From contig CAXSAX010000015.1 of the NCBI GenBank assembly GCA_964235495.1, forward strand, positions 17,193 through 81,192: DNA of 64,000 bases, written 5' to 3'. Origin of the DNA: LMUY01 sp964235495 (GTDB lineage: Bacteria; Pseudomonadota; Alphaproteobacteria; Acetobacterales; Acetobacteraceae). This document shows positions 52,749 through 63,949 of this stretch, in pieces. A model generated the notes under the pieces. It searched no databases. It was given only the letters and a program-made list of their open reading frames with translations, and was not told where the DNA came from. Both the position numbers and the translations under genes were made by a program. Within the stretch, counting starts at the first letter, position 1. The number at the start of each line of letters is the position of its first letter.

Positions 52749-53060
52749 TTGGCTGACGATCCTGCTGAGTTCGAGCGCAGGCTGCGGGCAGCACAAGCCC
52801 GCAGGCCGGCGCCCGCCGTTGGCCAGTCGGTGTCCGGCTCCGCCTGGGGCGTCGGCACGCGGGTCGGGGTGGAGCTGCTATCCGCCTTGGTCGTCGGCGT
52901 GGGGCTGGGCTGGGCGTTGGACCGCTGGCTGCACACGTCACCCTTGCTGCTAGTGGTGGGGGTGTTGCTGGGCGGGGTGGCGGGAATTGCGAACGTGTGG
53001 CGCGTGATGGCGCCCAAGCCGGCCAAGGCGGCCGAGGGGAAGGGACGGAAGCTTGGCTGA
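52749..53060 (+). CDS. atpI: F0F1 ATP synthase assembly protein I-like
   Basis: A 103-residue AtpI/Atp_synt_I-like protein with two membrane helices (GVELLSALVVGVGLGWALD and LLLVVGVLLGGVAGIANVW) and the conserved RVGVELL and G-rich turn. It helps assemble the c-ring. TTG 52749 is chosen with GGAGG at 52737-52741; GTG 52734 is an alternative. Its stop lies inside the atpB start region (8-base overlap). Confidence 0.82.
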   Translation: MADDPAEFERRLRAAQARRPAPAVGQSVSGSAWGVGTRVGVELLSALVVGVGLGWALDRWLHTSPLLLVVGVLLGGVAGIANVWRVMAPKPAKAAEGKGRKLG

Positions 53061-53823
53061 TCCGACAGAGGCGGGCGCGCCGGCGATCGATGCGCTAGGG
53101 CAGTTCAAGCTGCATCACGGCTGGGGCTTGCTGGGGCAGTCGGTCAACTTCACCCAGTCCAACGCCTGGATGGTCGCTGGCGGCGCCATCGTGCTGTTCA
53201 TGCTGGTGTTCGGCATGCGCGGCCGCGCCGTGGTGCCGAACCGGCTACAATCGCTGGCCGAGATGAGCTACGAGTTCATCGAGAAGATGTGCGTGGACCA
53301 GATCGGCGAGGAGGGGCGGCGCTTCTTCCCGTTCATCTTCACGCTGTTCTTCTTCGTGCTGATGGGCAACCTACTCGGCCTGCTGCCCTTCGCCTTTACC
53401 TACACCAGCCACATCGCCGTCACGGCGGCGCTGGCGCTGATGGTCATTGTGTTCGTCACCTTCGTGGCGATCCGCGAGAACGGCAGCCATTTCTTCACGG
53501 AATACTTCTTCCCGCCGGGGGCGCCCAAGCTGCTGGCACCGCTGATCATCCCGGTGGAGATCATCTCCTACCTGTCGCGGCCGGTCAGCCTCTCCATCCG
53601 CCTGTTCGCCAACATGGTCGCCGGGCACGTGATGTTCGAGGTGTTCGCCACCTTCATCCTGATGCTGTCGGCCGCTGGCGTGCTGGGCACGATCGGCGCC
53701 GTGGGGCCGCTGGCGATCAACGTCTTGCTGGTGGGGTTCGAGCTGTTGGTCGCCTTCTTGCAGGCCTACGTGTTTGCCATCCTCACCTGCATCTACCTGC
53801 ATGACGCGGTGCACCTGCACTAG
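53053..53823 (+). CDS. atpB: ATP synthase F0 subunit a
   Basis: A 256-residue membrane protein with about six helices. The proton path Arg is in SRPVSLSIRLFANMVAGHVM, and FTLFFFVLMGNLLGLLPFAFTYTSHIAVT is the conserved TM3-4 region. It forms the half-channels against the c-ring. TTG 53053 is the start, an unusual codon that repeats the TTGGCTGA context of atpI. It overlaps atpI by eight bases. Confidence 0.95.
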   Translation: MADPTEAGAPAIDALGQFKLHHGWGLLGQSVNFTQSNAWMVAGGAIVLFMLVFGMRGRAVVPNRLQSLAEMSYEFIEKMCVDQIGEEGRRFFPFIFTLFFFVLMGNLLGLLPFAFTYTSHIAVTAALALMVIVFVTFVAIRENGSHFFTEYFFPPGAPKLLAPLIIPVEIISYLSRPVSLSIRLFANMVAGHVMFEVFATFILMLSAAGVLGTIGAVGPLAINVLLVGFELLVAFLQAYVFAILTCIYLHDAVHLH

Positions 53824-53868
53824 AGCCGTCTGTCAGACCCCTCCCAACCCAACGAAGGACTTCAAGAC

Positions 53869-54093
53869 ATGGACGTCGCTGCAGCTAAGGCCCTTGGTGC
53901 CGGTATCGCCGTGATCGCGCTCGCAGGCGTGGGCATCGGCATCGGCAACATCTTCTCCGCGCTGGTCACCAGCGTGGCGCGCAATCCCTCGGCGCGCGAT
54001 CAGGTGTTCGGGCTCGGCATTCTCGGCTTCGCGCTGACGGAAGCGGTAGCGCTGTTCGCCCTGCTGATCTCGTTCCTGATCCTGTTCACCTGA
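53869..54093 (+). CDS. atpE: ATP synthase F0 subunit c
   Basis: A 74-residue hairpin of two helices. The Gly-rich first helix is AGVGIGIGNIFSAL, the polar loop is ARNPSARDQ, and the proton-carrying Glu58 is in GFALTEAVALFALLISFLILF. No sodium-binding pattern is seen, so the ring should use protons. AAGGA precedes the ATG; atpF' follows after eight bases. Confidence 0.97.
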   Translation: MDVAAAKALGAGIAVIALAGVGIGIGNIFSALVTSVARNPSARDQVFGLGILGFALTEAVALFALLISFLILFT

Positions 54094-54101
54094 AGCCTGC
54101 C

Positions 54102-54671
54102 ATGCGCCGCCTTGCCCTGGCGGGCATTGCCCTCCTGCTCGCGGCCGCTGGGCCGGAGCACGAGGGCATGCCGCAGCTGAACTTCAAGAGCCCGCTCACG
54201 CTCAGCCAGGTGGTGTGGGGGGCGGTGATCTTCGTCCTGCTCTATGTGCTGCTCTCCCGCTGGGCGCTGCCGAAGGTCGGCAGCGTCGTGCAGGAGCGCC
54301 GGGCGACCATCAGCGGCAATCTGGACACCGCCCGCACCGCCAAGATGCAGGCGGATGCCGCGGTGGCCGAACTGACGCAGGCCACCCAGCGCGCCCGGGC
54401 GGAGGCGCAATCCTCCATCGCCGCCGCCACCCAGCAGGCCAAGGCGGATGCGGCGGCCCGGGCCGCCAGCATGAACCAGGCCCTGGACGCCCAATTGGCG
54501 GAAGCCGAGGGGCGGATCGCTGCGGCGCGCGGCACCGCCATGGGCGCCTTGCGCCAGGTTGCCGGCGAGGCTGCGACGGCCGTGGTGACCCGGCTCACCG
54601 GGCATGTGCCGGAAGCCGCGCGGGTTGACCGCGCCGTGGACGGCCTGCTGCCATCCGCAGCGAAGGGCTAA
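54102..54671 (+). CDS. atpG: ATP synthase F0 subunit b'
   Basis: A 189-residue subunit of the peripheral stalk. An N-terminal hydrophobic leader is followed by the membrane helix VVWGAVIFVLLYVLLSRWALPKV and a long charged helix (RRATISGNLDTARTAKMQADAAVAELTQ). This b' form next to a separate b gene is typical of alphaproteobacteria and phototrophs. It is also called atpF'. It precedes atpF by six bases. Confidence 0.9.
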   Translation: MRRLALAGIALLLAAAGPEHEGMPQLNFKSPLTLSQVVWGAVIFVLLYVLLSRWALPKVGSVVQERRATISGNLDTARTAKMQADAAVAELTQATQRARAEAQSSIAAATQQAKADAAARAASMNQALDAQLAEAEGRIAAARGTAMGALRQVAGEAATAVVTRLTGHVPEAARVDRAVDGLLPSAAKG

Positions 54672-54677
54672 GCAGCC

Positions 54678-55181
54678 ATGCACAGCTTTTTCGCCGAACC
54701 GCGCTCCTGGGTTGCGGTCGCCTTCGTCATCTTCTTCGTGCTGTTCGGCAACCGGCTCTGGCGGGCGCTGACCACCATGCTGGACCGCCACGCATCCGCC
54801 ATCCGCTCCGACCTCGATGAGGCGAGCCGCTTGCGGTCTGAAGCCGAAGCGATGCTCAAGGACGCCACGGCCCGGCGCGAGCAGGCCACCGTCGAGGCGC
54901 GTTCGCTGTTGCAGTCCGCCCACGCCGAGGCGGCGCGGGTGGGCGAGCAGGCGCGGACGGACGCGGAAGTGGCAGGCCGCCGCCGGGAGCAGATGGCGAT
55001 GGACCGCATCGCCGCCGCCGAGAAGGCCGCCGTAACGGATGTACGCGTGGCAGCCGCCAACATCGCGGCACGCGCGGCGCAGGAGGTGATCGCGGCCACC
55101 CTGTCCGTGGATGCCGATTCCGCCATCATCGACCGCGCGATCGCCGGGTTGCCGGCGGCGCTGGTGCGGCGCGCGGCTTAG
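54678..55181 (+). CDS. atpF: ATP synthase F0 subunit b
   Basis: A 167-residue stalk subunit with one membrane helix (AVAFVIFFVLFGNRLW) and a long amphipathic helix (ATARREQATVEARSLLQSAHAEAA). It dimerises with b' and holds F1. The F1 genes (atpHAGDC) are not attached, the usual split in Rhodospirillales. Its 3' end overlaps the converging DUF3859 gene by four bases. Confidence 0.94.
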   Translation: MHSFFAEPRSWVAVAFVIFFVLFGNRLWRALTTMLDRHASAIRSDLDEASRLRSEAEAMLKDATARREQATVEARSLLQSAHAEAARVGEQARTDAEVAGRRREQMAMDRIAAAEKAAVTDVRVAAANIAARAAQEVIAATLSVDADSAIIDRAIAGLPAALVRRAA

Positions 55182-55729
55182 CTGACGGGGCGGCCGGGGC
55201 ACTCCGGCGCCGGAGTGCCTGGCTGCGGCGCCGCCAGCACAAAGGCCTTGGATGCGAGGACTTCCCCGTCCAGCACGACATCGAAGGTCCACTCGCCCGC
55301 CTGAACCTCCCATGGTTCGTCGAACGTGTAGGAAGAGCCGACTGAACCGTTCCTGACCGGCACCAGCAACGTGTCCTGCGTGCTCGTGGCGCCATCCGGC
55401 CGCGTCTGCAACGGGTGGCTCACCTGCAGCAAGACGCGGCTTGGCATATCATCTGCCACTCCGCCCACCAGCCAAGCCTCAAAGCCGAAGCCGCGGCAAA
55501 GCTGGGCCGGAACATGGTCGTTGTGGTTGATGTACTTGGACCACGCCACCTCGCGCCCAGGACTCAGGGAATGCTCCTGATACTCAGGACCCAGCGTCTT
55601 GTCCGACTCCAGCACGGCGACCTCGCCCCACTGCACGACGACCGCGCGAATCTTCGCCGCTGCGGGGTTCGGCATGGCTGCCGACACGACCACCAGACTG
55701 CTGACAGCAGCCAGCCATCTTATCGGCAC
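55178..55729 (-). CDS. DUF3859-like secreted protein
   Basis: A 183-residue protein. An N-terminal hydrophobic segment (WLAAVSSLVVVSAAM) serves as signal peptide. The rest matches the DUF3859 pattern: HNDHVPAQLCRGFGFEAW, LLQVSHPLQTRPDG, and SSYTFDEPWEVQAGEWTFDVVLDGEVLASKAFVL. It is a small beta-sandwich-like family of unknown function. GTG 55729 is chosen because GGAGGG stands five bases before it. It is divergent from the S10 peptidase gene. Confidence 0.75.
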   Translation of the reverse strand: MPIRWLAAVSSLVVVSAAMPNPAAAKIRAVVVQWGEVAVLESDKTLGPEYQEHSLSPGREVAWSKYINHNDHVPAQLCRGFGFEAWLVGGVADDMPSRVLLQVSHPLQTRPDGATSTQDTLLVPVRNGSVGSSYTFDEPWEVQAGEWTFDVVLDGEVLASKAFVLAAPQPGTPAPECPGRPVS

Positions 55730-55795
55730 TTGAACCCTCCGCGCTGGTGGTCGCCATATTGCCGAGTTCGGCGCAAACGGTCTATCCGCCGCAGC

Positions 55796-57424
55796 ATGAA
55801 CCCGATCACCGCCACCATGACGCTGACCTCCCTGCTGCTCGCTTTGGCGCTGCCCGCGGCTGCGGCGCCGCCCGCCCCAGATACCCGAGACGACGCCGCA
55901 AAGCCGCCGGCCTTCAGCCCCGACTCGGCGGAGAGCGACGGGGCCGTCACGGTGGGTGGCGTGCGGATCGACTACCAGGCGGTGGCCGGCACCCTCGTCG
56001 TGCATCCCAAGGGCTGGGACGACGCCGCCCCGCCCAACGACGCGGCTGACCATGCCGCGAAGCCCGGCGACGAGGCCCGCAACCCGGACGCGGAGGCGGC
56101 CATGTTCTACGTCGCCTATTTCCGCCACGGCGCGCAGCCGCTGACCCGGCCGATCACCTTCCTGTTCAACGGCGGCCCAGGATCCGCCACTGTGTGGCTG
56201 CACATGGGCGCCTTCGGGCCGCAGCGCGTGGTCACCGCCGATGCGGCGCACTCGCCCCCGGCTCCCTACCGCATGGTCGAGAACGACCAGAGCCTGCTGG
56301 ACGCCAGCGACCTGGTGTTCATCGACGCGCCCGGCACCGGCTTCGGCCGCATCGCCGGCCACGACAAGGAAAAGGCGTTCTACGGCATCGACGCCGACGC
56401 GCATGCCTTTGCCGAGTTCATCACCGCGTTCCTGTCGAAGTACGGCCGTTGGACATCCCCGAAATACCTGTTCGGCGAGAGCTACGGCACCACACGCAGT
56501 GCCGTGCTGGTCGATCTGCTGGAGCAGCGGGCGGTGGACTTCAACGGCGTCGTCATGCTGTCGCAAATTCTCAGCTTCGACCTGAGCCCGGATGGCCCCG
56601 AAACTAATCCCGGGATCGACCTGCCCTATCAGCTGGCGCTGCCCACCTACGCCGCGACGGCCTGGTATCATCACCGGCTCGATCCGCGTTTCACCGATCT
56701 GCCCCCCCTGCTGACGGAGGTGGAGGCGTTCGCGATGGGCGACTATGCCAGCGCCCTCGCAGCCGGCGCGGCGCTCGACCCGGGGCGGCGGGCCGCCATC
56801 GTGGCCAAGCTGCATGACTACACCGGGCTTCCGGCAGAGTATGTCGAGCGGGCCAATTTGCGGGTGGATGGCGGTGAATTCGAGCAGACGCTGCAAGCCG
56901 ACCAAGGCATCACCACCGGACGGCTGGACACGCGGTTCAGCGGCCCGGCGATAGATCGGCTGGCCAAGGAGGCCGACTATGACCCGCAATCCGCGGCGAT
57001 CGCGTCCGCCTACGTGGCCGGGTTCAACGACTACGTGCGCCGGGTGCTGCACTACGGCGCGGGCAAGACCTATCAGCTGTACGTCGACACCTCCAAGACG
57101 TGGAACTTCAAGCACCAGCCCCCCGGCTCCGAGCAGCCGCTCGACCAATCGGCCAACGTGATGCCGGACCTGGCCCACGCGATGAAGTACAACCCCACGC
57201 TCAAGGTCCAGCTCAACGCCGGCGCCTTCGACCTGGCGACGCCGTTCTACGAGGGCGTGTACGAGATGCAGCACCTGCCGATGTCACCGGCATTGCAGGC
57301 CAACATCGAGTATCGGCAGTACGAGTCCGGGCACATGGTCTATGCGCTTCCCACGGCGCTGAAGACGCTGCACGACAACGTGGCCGGCTTCATCGCCCGC
57401 ACCGACGGCGCGCCGCCGGGCTGA
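55796..57424 (+). CDS. S10-type serine carboxypeptidase, secreted
   Basis: A 542-residue protein. A signal peptide (LTSLLLALALPAAAA) is followed by an alpha/beta-hydrolase fold. The oxyanion hole and nucleophile motifs are NGGPGSATVWLHMG and FGESYGTTRSAVL (catalytic Ser in GESYG), with DxAT (FDLATPF) for the catalytic Asp and ESGHMVY for the catalytic His. It should remove C-terminal residues from peptides in the periplasm. It is long for the family because of an Asp/Pro-rich N-terminal extension. It converges with gcvP. Confidence 0.92.
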   Translation: MNPITATMTLTSLLLALALPAAAAPPAPDTRDDAAKPPAFSPDSAESDGAVTVGGVRIDYQAVAGTLVVHPKGWDDAAPPNDAADHAAKPGDEARNPDAEAAMFYVAYFRHGAQPLTRPITFLFNGGPGSATVWLHMGAFGPQRVVTADAAHSPPAPYRMVENDQSLLDASDLVFIDAPGTGFGRIAGHDKEKAFYGIDADAHAFAEFITAFLSKYGRWTSPKYLFGESYGTTRSAVLVDLLEQRAVDFNGVVMLSQILSFDLSPDGPETNPGIDLPYQLALPTYAATAWYHHRLDPRFTDLPPLLTEVEAFAMGDYASALAAGAALDPGRRAAIVAKLHDYTGLPAEYVERANLRVDGGEFEQTLQADQGITTGRLDTRFSGPAIDRLAKEADYDPQSAAIASAYVAGFNDYVRRVLHYGAGKTYQLYVDTSKTWNFKHQPPGSEQPLDQSANVMPDLAHAMKYNPTLKVQLNAGAFDLATPFYEGVYEMQHLPMSPALQANIEYRQYESGHMVYALPTALKTLHDNVAGFIARTDGAPPG

Positions 57425-57439
57425 GGCTGCGGGCGGTGG

Positions 57440-60300
<2,861 letters not shown>

Positions 60301-60301
<1 letters not shown>

Positions 60302-60672
60302 CACGCCGACTCCGCCAGCAACGCGTCGTAGGCGGCCTGGTCCAGCAGCGCGTCGAACGACCCGGCATCCGCCAAGGCCAGCTTGAAGAACCAACCCTCG
60401 CCCGCCGAGTCCCGATTCACCAGCGCCGGGTCTTCGGCCAGCTTGCCGTTGATCTCGGTCACCCGGCCGGCCAGGGGCGCATACACGTCGCTGGCCGCCT
60501 TCACCGATTCCACCACGGCCACCGCCTCCTCAGGCGCCACCTCCCGCCCCGGCTCCGGCAGCTCGACGAACACGAGGTCCCCCAGCGCGTCCTGCGCGTG
60601 GGTGGTGATGCCGACGGTGGCGACCGCGCCGTCGAGGCGCACCCACTCATGGTCCTTGGTGTAGCGGATCAT
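60301..60672 (-). CDS. gcvH: Glycine cleavage system H protein
   Basis: A 123-residue lipoyl carrier. It begins YTKDHEWVRLDGAVATVGIT and carries the lipoylated Lys in VVESVKAASDVYAP. It shuttles the aminomethyl group between P, T and L proteins. The ATG lies 11 bases after the gcvT stop and its stop overlaps the gcvP start. Confidence 0.97.
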
Positions 60673-60683
60673 GGCGGGCTCCT

Positions 60684-61817
60684 TCAGCGGGCGTAGCGGT
60701 GGGGAACGAACGGCAGGGCGGCGACGCGGGCGGGCAGGCGCTTGCCACGCACCAGCAGCTCCACCGCCTGGCCGGCCATGGAGAGGTCGCGGCGGACGTA
60801 GCCCATGGAGACGGGGCCGTTCACCGTGGGGCCGAACCCGCCGGAGGTGATGCTGCCGGCCTCCGTGCCGTCCGGCGCGGCAATCACCGTCCTGGCCCGG
60901 GCGGGGGCGTTGCCGTCTGGGCGCAGGCCCATGCGCAGCCGGGTGGGGCCGTGGGCGAGCTGGTCGCAGATGGCGACCGCGCCGGGGAAGTCGCGCGCCT
61001 CCCGCCGGCGCTTGGCCACCGTCCAGGCCAGGTTGGCCTCAACGGGGGTGGTCAGCTCGTCGATGTCCTGGCCGTAGAGCGGCAACCCGGCTTCCAGTCG
61101 CAGGCTGTCGCGCGCGCCCAGCCCGGCGGGGCCGACTTCCGGTTCGGCCAGCAGCCTGGTCGCCAGCGCCTCGGCGTCCGCGGCGGGAACGGAGATCTCG
61201 AACCCGTCCTCCCCCGTATAGCCCGAGCGGCTGACCCAGGCGGCGATGCCGGCGAGGCTGACCGCGGCCACGCCCATGAACGGCAGCGCCGCCGCCTCCG
61301 GCGAGAGCCGGGCCATGACGGAAGCCGCCGCCGGACCTTGCAGCGCCAGCAGCGCCCGGTCGTCATGCCGCTCGGCGGTGACGTGCGAGATGCGGGTGGC
61401 GAGGTGGGTGGCGTCCGCGGCCTTGCGGCTGGCGTTCACCACCAGCAGCAGCCGGTCTCCGTAATTGGCGACCATGATGTCGTCCAGAATGCCGCCGGCC
61501 TCGTCCAGGAACAGGGAGTAGCGCTGCCGGCCCGGCTGCAAGCCCAGCATGTCGCCGGGCACCAGGGTTTCGAGCGCCGCGGCCGCCTCGGCGCCGTGCA
61601 GGCTGATCTGGCCCATGTGGGACACGTCGAACAGGGCGGCGCGCCCACGGCACTGGGCGTGCTCGGCGACCACCCCGGCGGGGAACTGCACCGGCAGCTC
61701 GTAGCCGGCGAAGGGGACCATGCGCGCGCCCAGCCGCAGGTGCAGCGCGTGCAGCGGCGTGGTGCGGACGATGTCCGCATCGGGATCTTGGAAGTCGCCG
61801 GGGATGAACTCGGACAT
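60684..61817 (-). CDS. gcvT: Glycine cleavage system T protein (aminomethyltransferase)
   Basis: A 377-residue folate-dependent enzyme that releases ammonia and forms 5,10-methylene-tetrahydrofolate. Motifs: FAGYELPVQFPAGVVAEHAQCRG, FDVSHMGQISLHG, SGYTGEDGFEIS and RDSLRLEAGLPLYGQDID. It is the first gene behind the glycine riboswitch; no L protein gene is in the window. Confidence 0.96.
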   Translation of the reverse strand: MSEFIPGDFQDPDADIVRTTPLHALHLRLGARMVPFAGYELPVQFPAGVVAEHAQCRGRAALFDVSHMGQISLHGAEAAAALETLVPGDMLGLQPGRQRYSLFLDEAGGILDDIMVANYGDRLLLVVNASRKAADATHLATRISHVTAERHDDRALLALQGPAAASVMARLSPEAAALPFMGVAAVSLAGIAAWVSRSGYTGEDGFEISVPAADAEALATRLLAEPEVGPAGLGARDSLRLEAGLPLYGQDIDELTTPVEANLAWTVAKRRREARDFPGAVAICDQLAHGPTRLRMGLRPDGNAPARARTVIAAPDGTEAGSITSGGFGPTVNGPVSMGYVRRDLSMAGQAVELLVRGKRLPARVAALPFVPHRYAR

Positions 61818-61872
61818 GGACAGGCTCCGCGCGGGTGGCCGCCCGCGAGCTGGATTGCTTGCGGGAACGGCC

Positions 61873-62051
61873 CCCCTCTGTCGCGGTACCTGAGAGATTC
61901 GGGCGCGTCGCGCACGACCCTTACTCCGTCGGTGCGGCCCTGATCGGTGGGCCGGCTTTCCAGAGACCCTGGCGCCGTGCGGTCCTTTGTGCCTGAGCGT
62001 TTCCGGGGGCCGGTTGCGCCTTCGGCGGCAGCATGCGCTGCACTCTCCCGC
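61873..62051 (-). promoter_or_regulatory. Tandem glycine riboswitch upstream of gcvT
   Basis: On the minus strand a first aptamer begins with GGGAGAGTGC and has CCGAAGGCGCAAC, GGAAACGCTCAGGCA and AAAGGACCG, ending near 61960. A second has GGAGTAAGGG, then AATCTCTCAGGTACCGCGACAGAGGGG. These are the conserved cores of the two cooperating glycine aptamers. The ribosome site of gcvT follows within about 55 bases, so glycine binding probably turns the operon on. Confidence 0.88.
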
Positions 62052-62072
62052 ACGGATGGTTCGGGTGGCTGC

Positions 62073-62101
62073 ACCATGGCGGAAGCCGGCGCTGGACGCA
62101 A
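62073..62101 (-). promoter_or_regulatory. Weak candidate promoter for the gcv operon
   Basis: On the minus strand TTGCGT (62101-62096) and CATGGT (62078-62073) are 17 bases apart, just upstream of the riboswitch. The boxes deviate from consensus. Confidence 0.3.
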
Positions 62102-62297
62102 CCGCCGGGAAGCAGGTTCATCTCGGCCACGCCGGCTGGGCAGCCGGTTCGTTCCACTGGCACTCCGCATGGTGGCAAGTCCGTCTTTTATTTCGGCGGC
62201 GTTGGTCCGATCGTTGACGGTGCCGGGGTCCGCGGCCACACAGCGGCAGCCCTGCTCCCCGAAGGCAATCGAGGCGGGCCGTTTCCTGGAGCGTGCA

Positions 62298-63689
62298 TTG
62301 GACCAGATCACTCCCGAACCGCAGCTGCGCGCCATGGCTCCCGGCTGGTCGGAGCTGTGGCGCAAGGAGGACTGGTGGGCGGTCTGGCTCGGCCTCGGCC
62401 TGGTCGCCGCCGCCTATGCCCTGTTCGCCGGCGGCGGCAGCCTGGCCTGGCTCGCGGTGACGCCGGCCAAGTGGTCCACCCTGCCGCAGCTCGGCGCGCA
62501 GCTGGCGGCCAATGCGCCGCGCTACGCCGCCCAGCTTGCCCTGTGGCTCGCCCTGTTCACCGGCGCGGGCGTGGCGCTCGGGTTCCGCCCGCGCGCCTTC
62601 GCGGCGTCCTTCGTGCTGTTGTACGCCCTGTCGGTGGCGATCTTCGCGGCTGGCAGCTGGGACCAGGCGGTGCGCTACAACCTGGAGCCGCCGCTGGTGG
62701 CGCTGGTGGTGGGGCTGCTGATCTCGAACCTGGTCGGCTTGCCGCGCTGGCTGGATGCCGGGTTCCGGGTGGAGTTCTACGTCAAGACGGGGATCGTGCT
62801 GCTGGGCGCCACGCTGCCGTTCACGCTGATCTTGTGGGCCGGGCCGGTCGCCATCCTGCAAGCGTCCATCGTGTCGATCGCGACCTTCCTGGTGATCTTC
62901 TTCGTGGCCGTCCGGCTCGGCTTGGACAAGCGGCTGGCGGCCACGCTGGGCGCGGGCGGCGCCGTGTGCGGCGTCTCGGCGGCCATCGCCATCGCGGGCG
63001 CGGTGCGGGCCAAGAAGGAGCACCCGCCGATCGCCATCACGCTGGTGGTGCTGTGGGCGATCGTGATGATCTTCGTGCTGCCGCTGGCCTCCCGCCTGCT
63101 GCAATTGCCGGCCGGGGTGGGCGGGGCATGGATCGGCACCTCGGAGTTCGCGGACGCCGCCGGGTTTGCCGCCGCGCAGGCCTATGGCGGCCAAGTAGGG
63201 CCCGCCACCGGCATCACTGGCACGCCGGAGCAGGCGGTGTGGTCCTACACGCTCATCAAGGTAGTGGGGCGCGATGTATGGATCGGCATCTGGGCGCTGG
63301 TGCTGTCGATCATTTCCGTCACCCGCTGGGAGACGCAGACGCGGGGTGGCCGGGTCGATTTCGGCCAGGTGTGGTGGCGGTTCCCGAAATTCGTGGTGGG
63401 CTTCCTGCTGGCCTCGGTGGCGATCACGTACGTGGTGCGGCACGCGAGTTTCGCCGAGTACAACACGGTGGTGCGGCCGGGGCTGATCGCGCCGATCACG
63501 GCGCTGCGGACCTGGGCGTTCACCTTCTGCTTCCTGAGCATCGGGCTGACTACCCGGCTGCGCGAGCTGGCCCCGGCGGGCGGCAAGCCGTTCCTGGCGT
63601 TCACCGCGGGGGTGGTGGTGAACGTGGCGATCGGGTTCGTGCTGTCCGTGTACGTGTTCGGGTCGTACTGGGCGACGCTGGCGCATTGA
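62298..63689 (+). CDS. YeiH/UPF0324 family putative sulfate exporter
   Basis: A membrane protein of about 463 residues with ten to eleven helices. Family motifs: FYVKTGIVLLGATLPF, GAGGAVCGVSAAIAIAGAVRAKKEHPP and WIGTSEFADAAGFAAAQ, then a C-terminal RTWAFTFCFLSIGLTTRLRELAP. YeiH proteins are annotated as putative sulfate or inorganic-anion exporters; no substrate is proven. TTG 62298 with GGAG at 62288 is chosen; ATG 62334 has no visible ribosome site. Its stop shares one base with the next gene's ATG. Confidence 0.85.
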   Translation: MDQITPEPQLRAMAPGWSELWRKEDWWAVWLGLGLVAAAYALFAGGGSLAWLAVTPAKWSTLPQLGAQLAANAPRYAAQLALWLALFTGAGVALGFRPRAFAASFVLLYALSVAIFAAGSWDQAVRYNLEPPLVALVVGLLISNLVGLPRWLDAGFRVEFYVKTGIVLLGATLPFTLILWAGPVAILQASIVSIATFLVIFFVAVRLGLDKRLAATLGAGGAVCGVSAAIAIAGAVRAKKEHPPIAITLVVLWAIVMIFVLPLASRLLQLPAGVGGAWIGTSEFADAAGFAAAQAYGGQVGPATGITGTPEQAVWSYTLIKVVGRDVWIGIWALVLSIISVTRWETQTRGGRVDFGQVWWRFPKFVVGFLLASVAITYVVRHASFAEYNTVVRPGLIAPITALRTWAFTFCFLSIGLTTRLRELAPAGGKPFLAFTAGVVVNVAIGFVLSVYVFGSYWATLAH

Positions 63690-63886
63690 TGGAGGGGACC
63701 TGTCAGGCGTGCGTCAGCTTCTGCAACGAGGCTGGGTATTTGGAGCGCGAGTTTGCCGGGTTGGCGATCATGGGGTCGGGGCGGGGGTCGGTTCGGTCGG
63801 CGGATGGAGTGTGCCGGCGGCATGGGGTTTATTTGCCGGCGACGGCGACGTGTGAGGATTTTGAGCAGGCAGACCTTGGTGGGTGA
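63689..63886 (+). CDS. Small Cys-rich protein coupled to the YeiH gene
   Basis: A 65-residue protein. It has CQACVSFC near the start, then VCRRHGVY and CEDFEQ near the end, a possible metal site with six cysteines and a His. The middle (LEREFAGLAIMGSGRGSVRSADG) resembles small family-wide proteins annotated only in related genomes. ATG 63689 overlaps the YeiH stop (TGATG), so it is made with the transporter. No function can be assigned. Confidence 0.6.
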   Translation: MEGTCQACVSFCNEAGYLEREFAGLAIMGSGRGSVRSADGVCRRHGVYLPATATCEDFEQADLGG

Positions 63887-63949
63887 CAAGCGTCGGAGGC
63901 GGCTTCGGCTAGCTGGCGGTTAACAACCCATTTTAGAGCATCCATACTA

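Noticed and set aside
55415..55795. N-terminal extension of the S10 peptidase frame upstream of ATG 55796
   Set aside because: It runs antisense to the DUF3859 gene and would bury the clear signal peptide.
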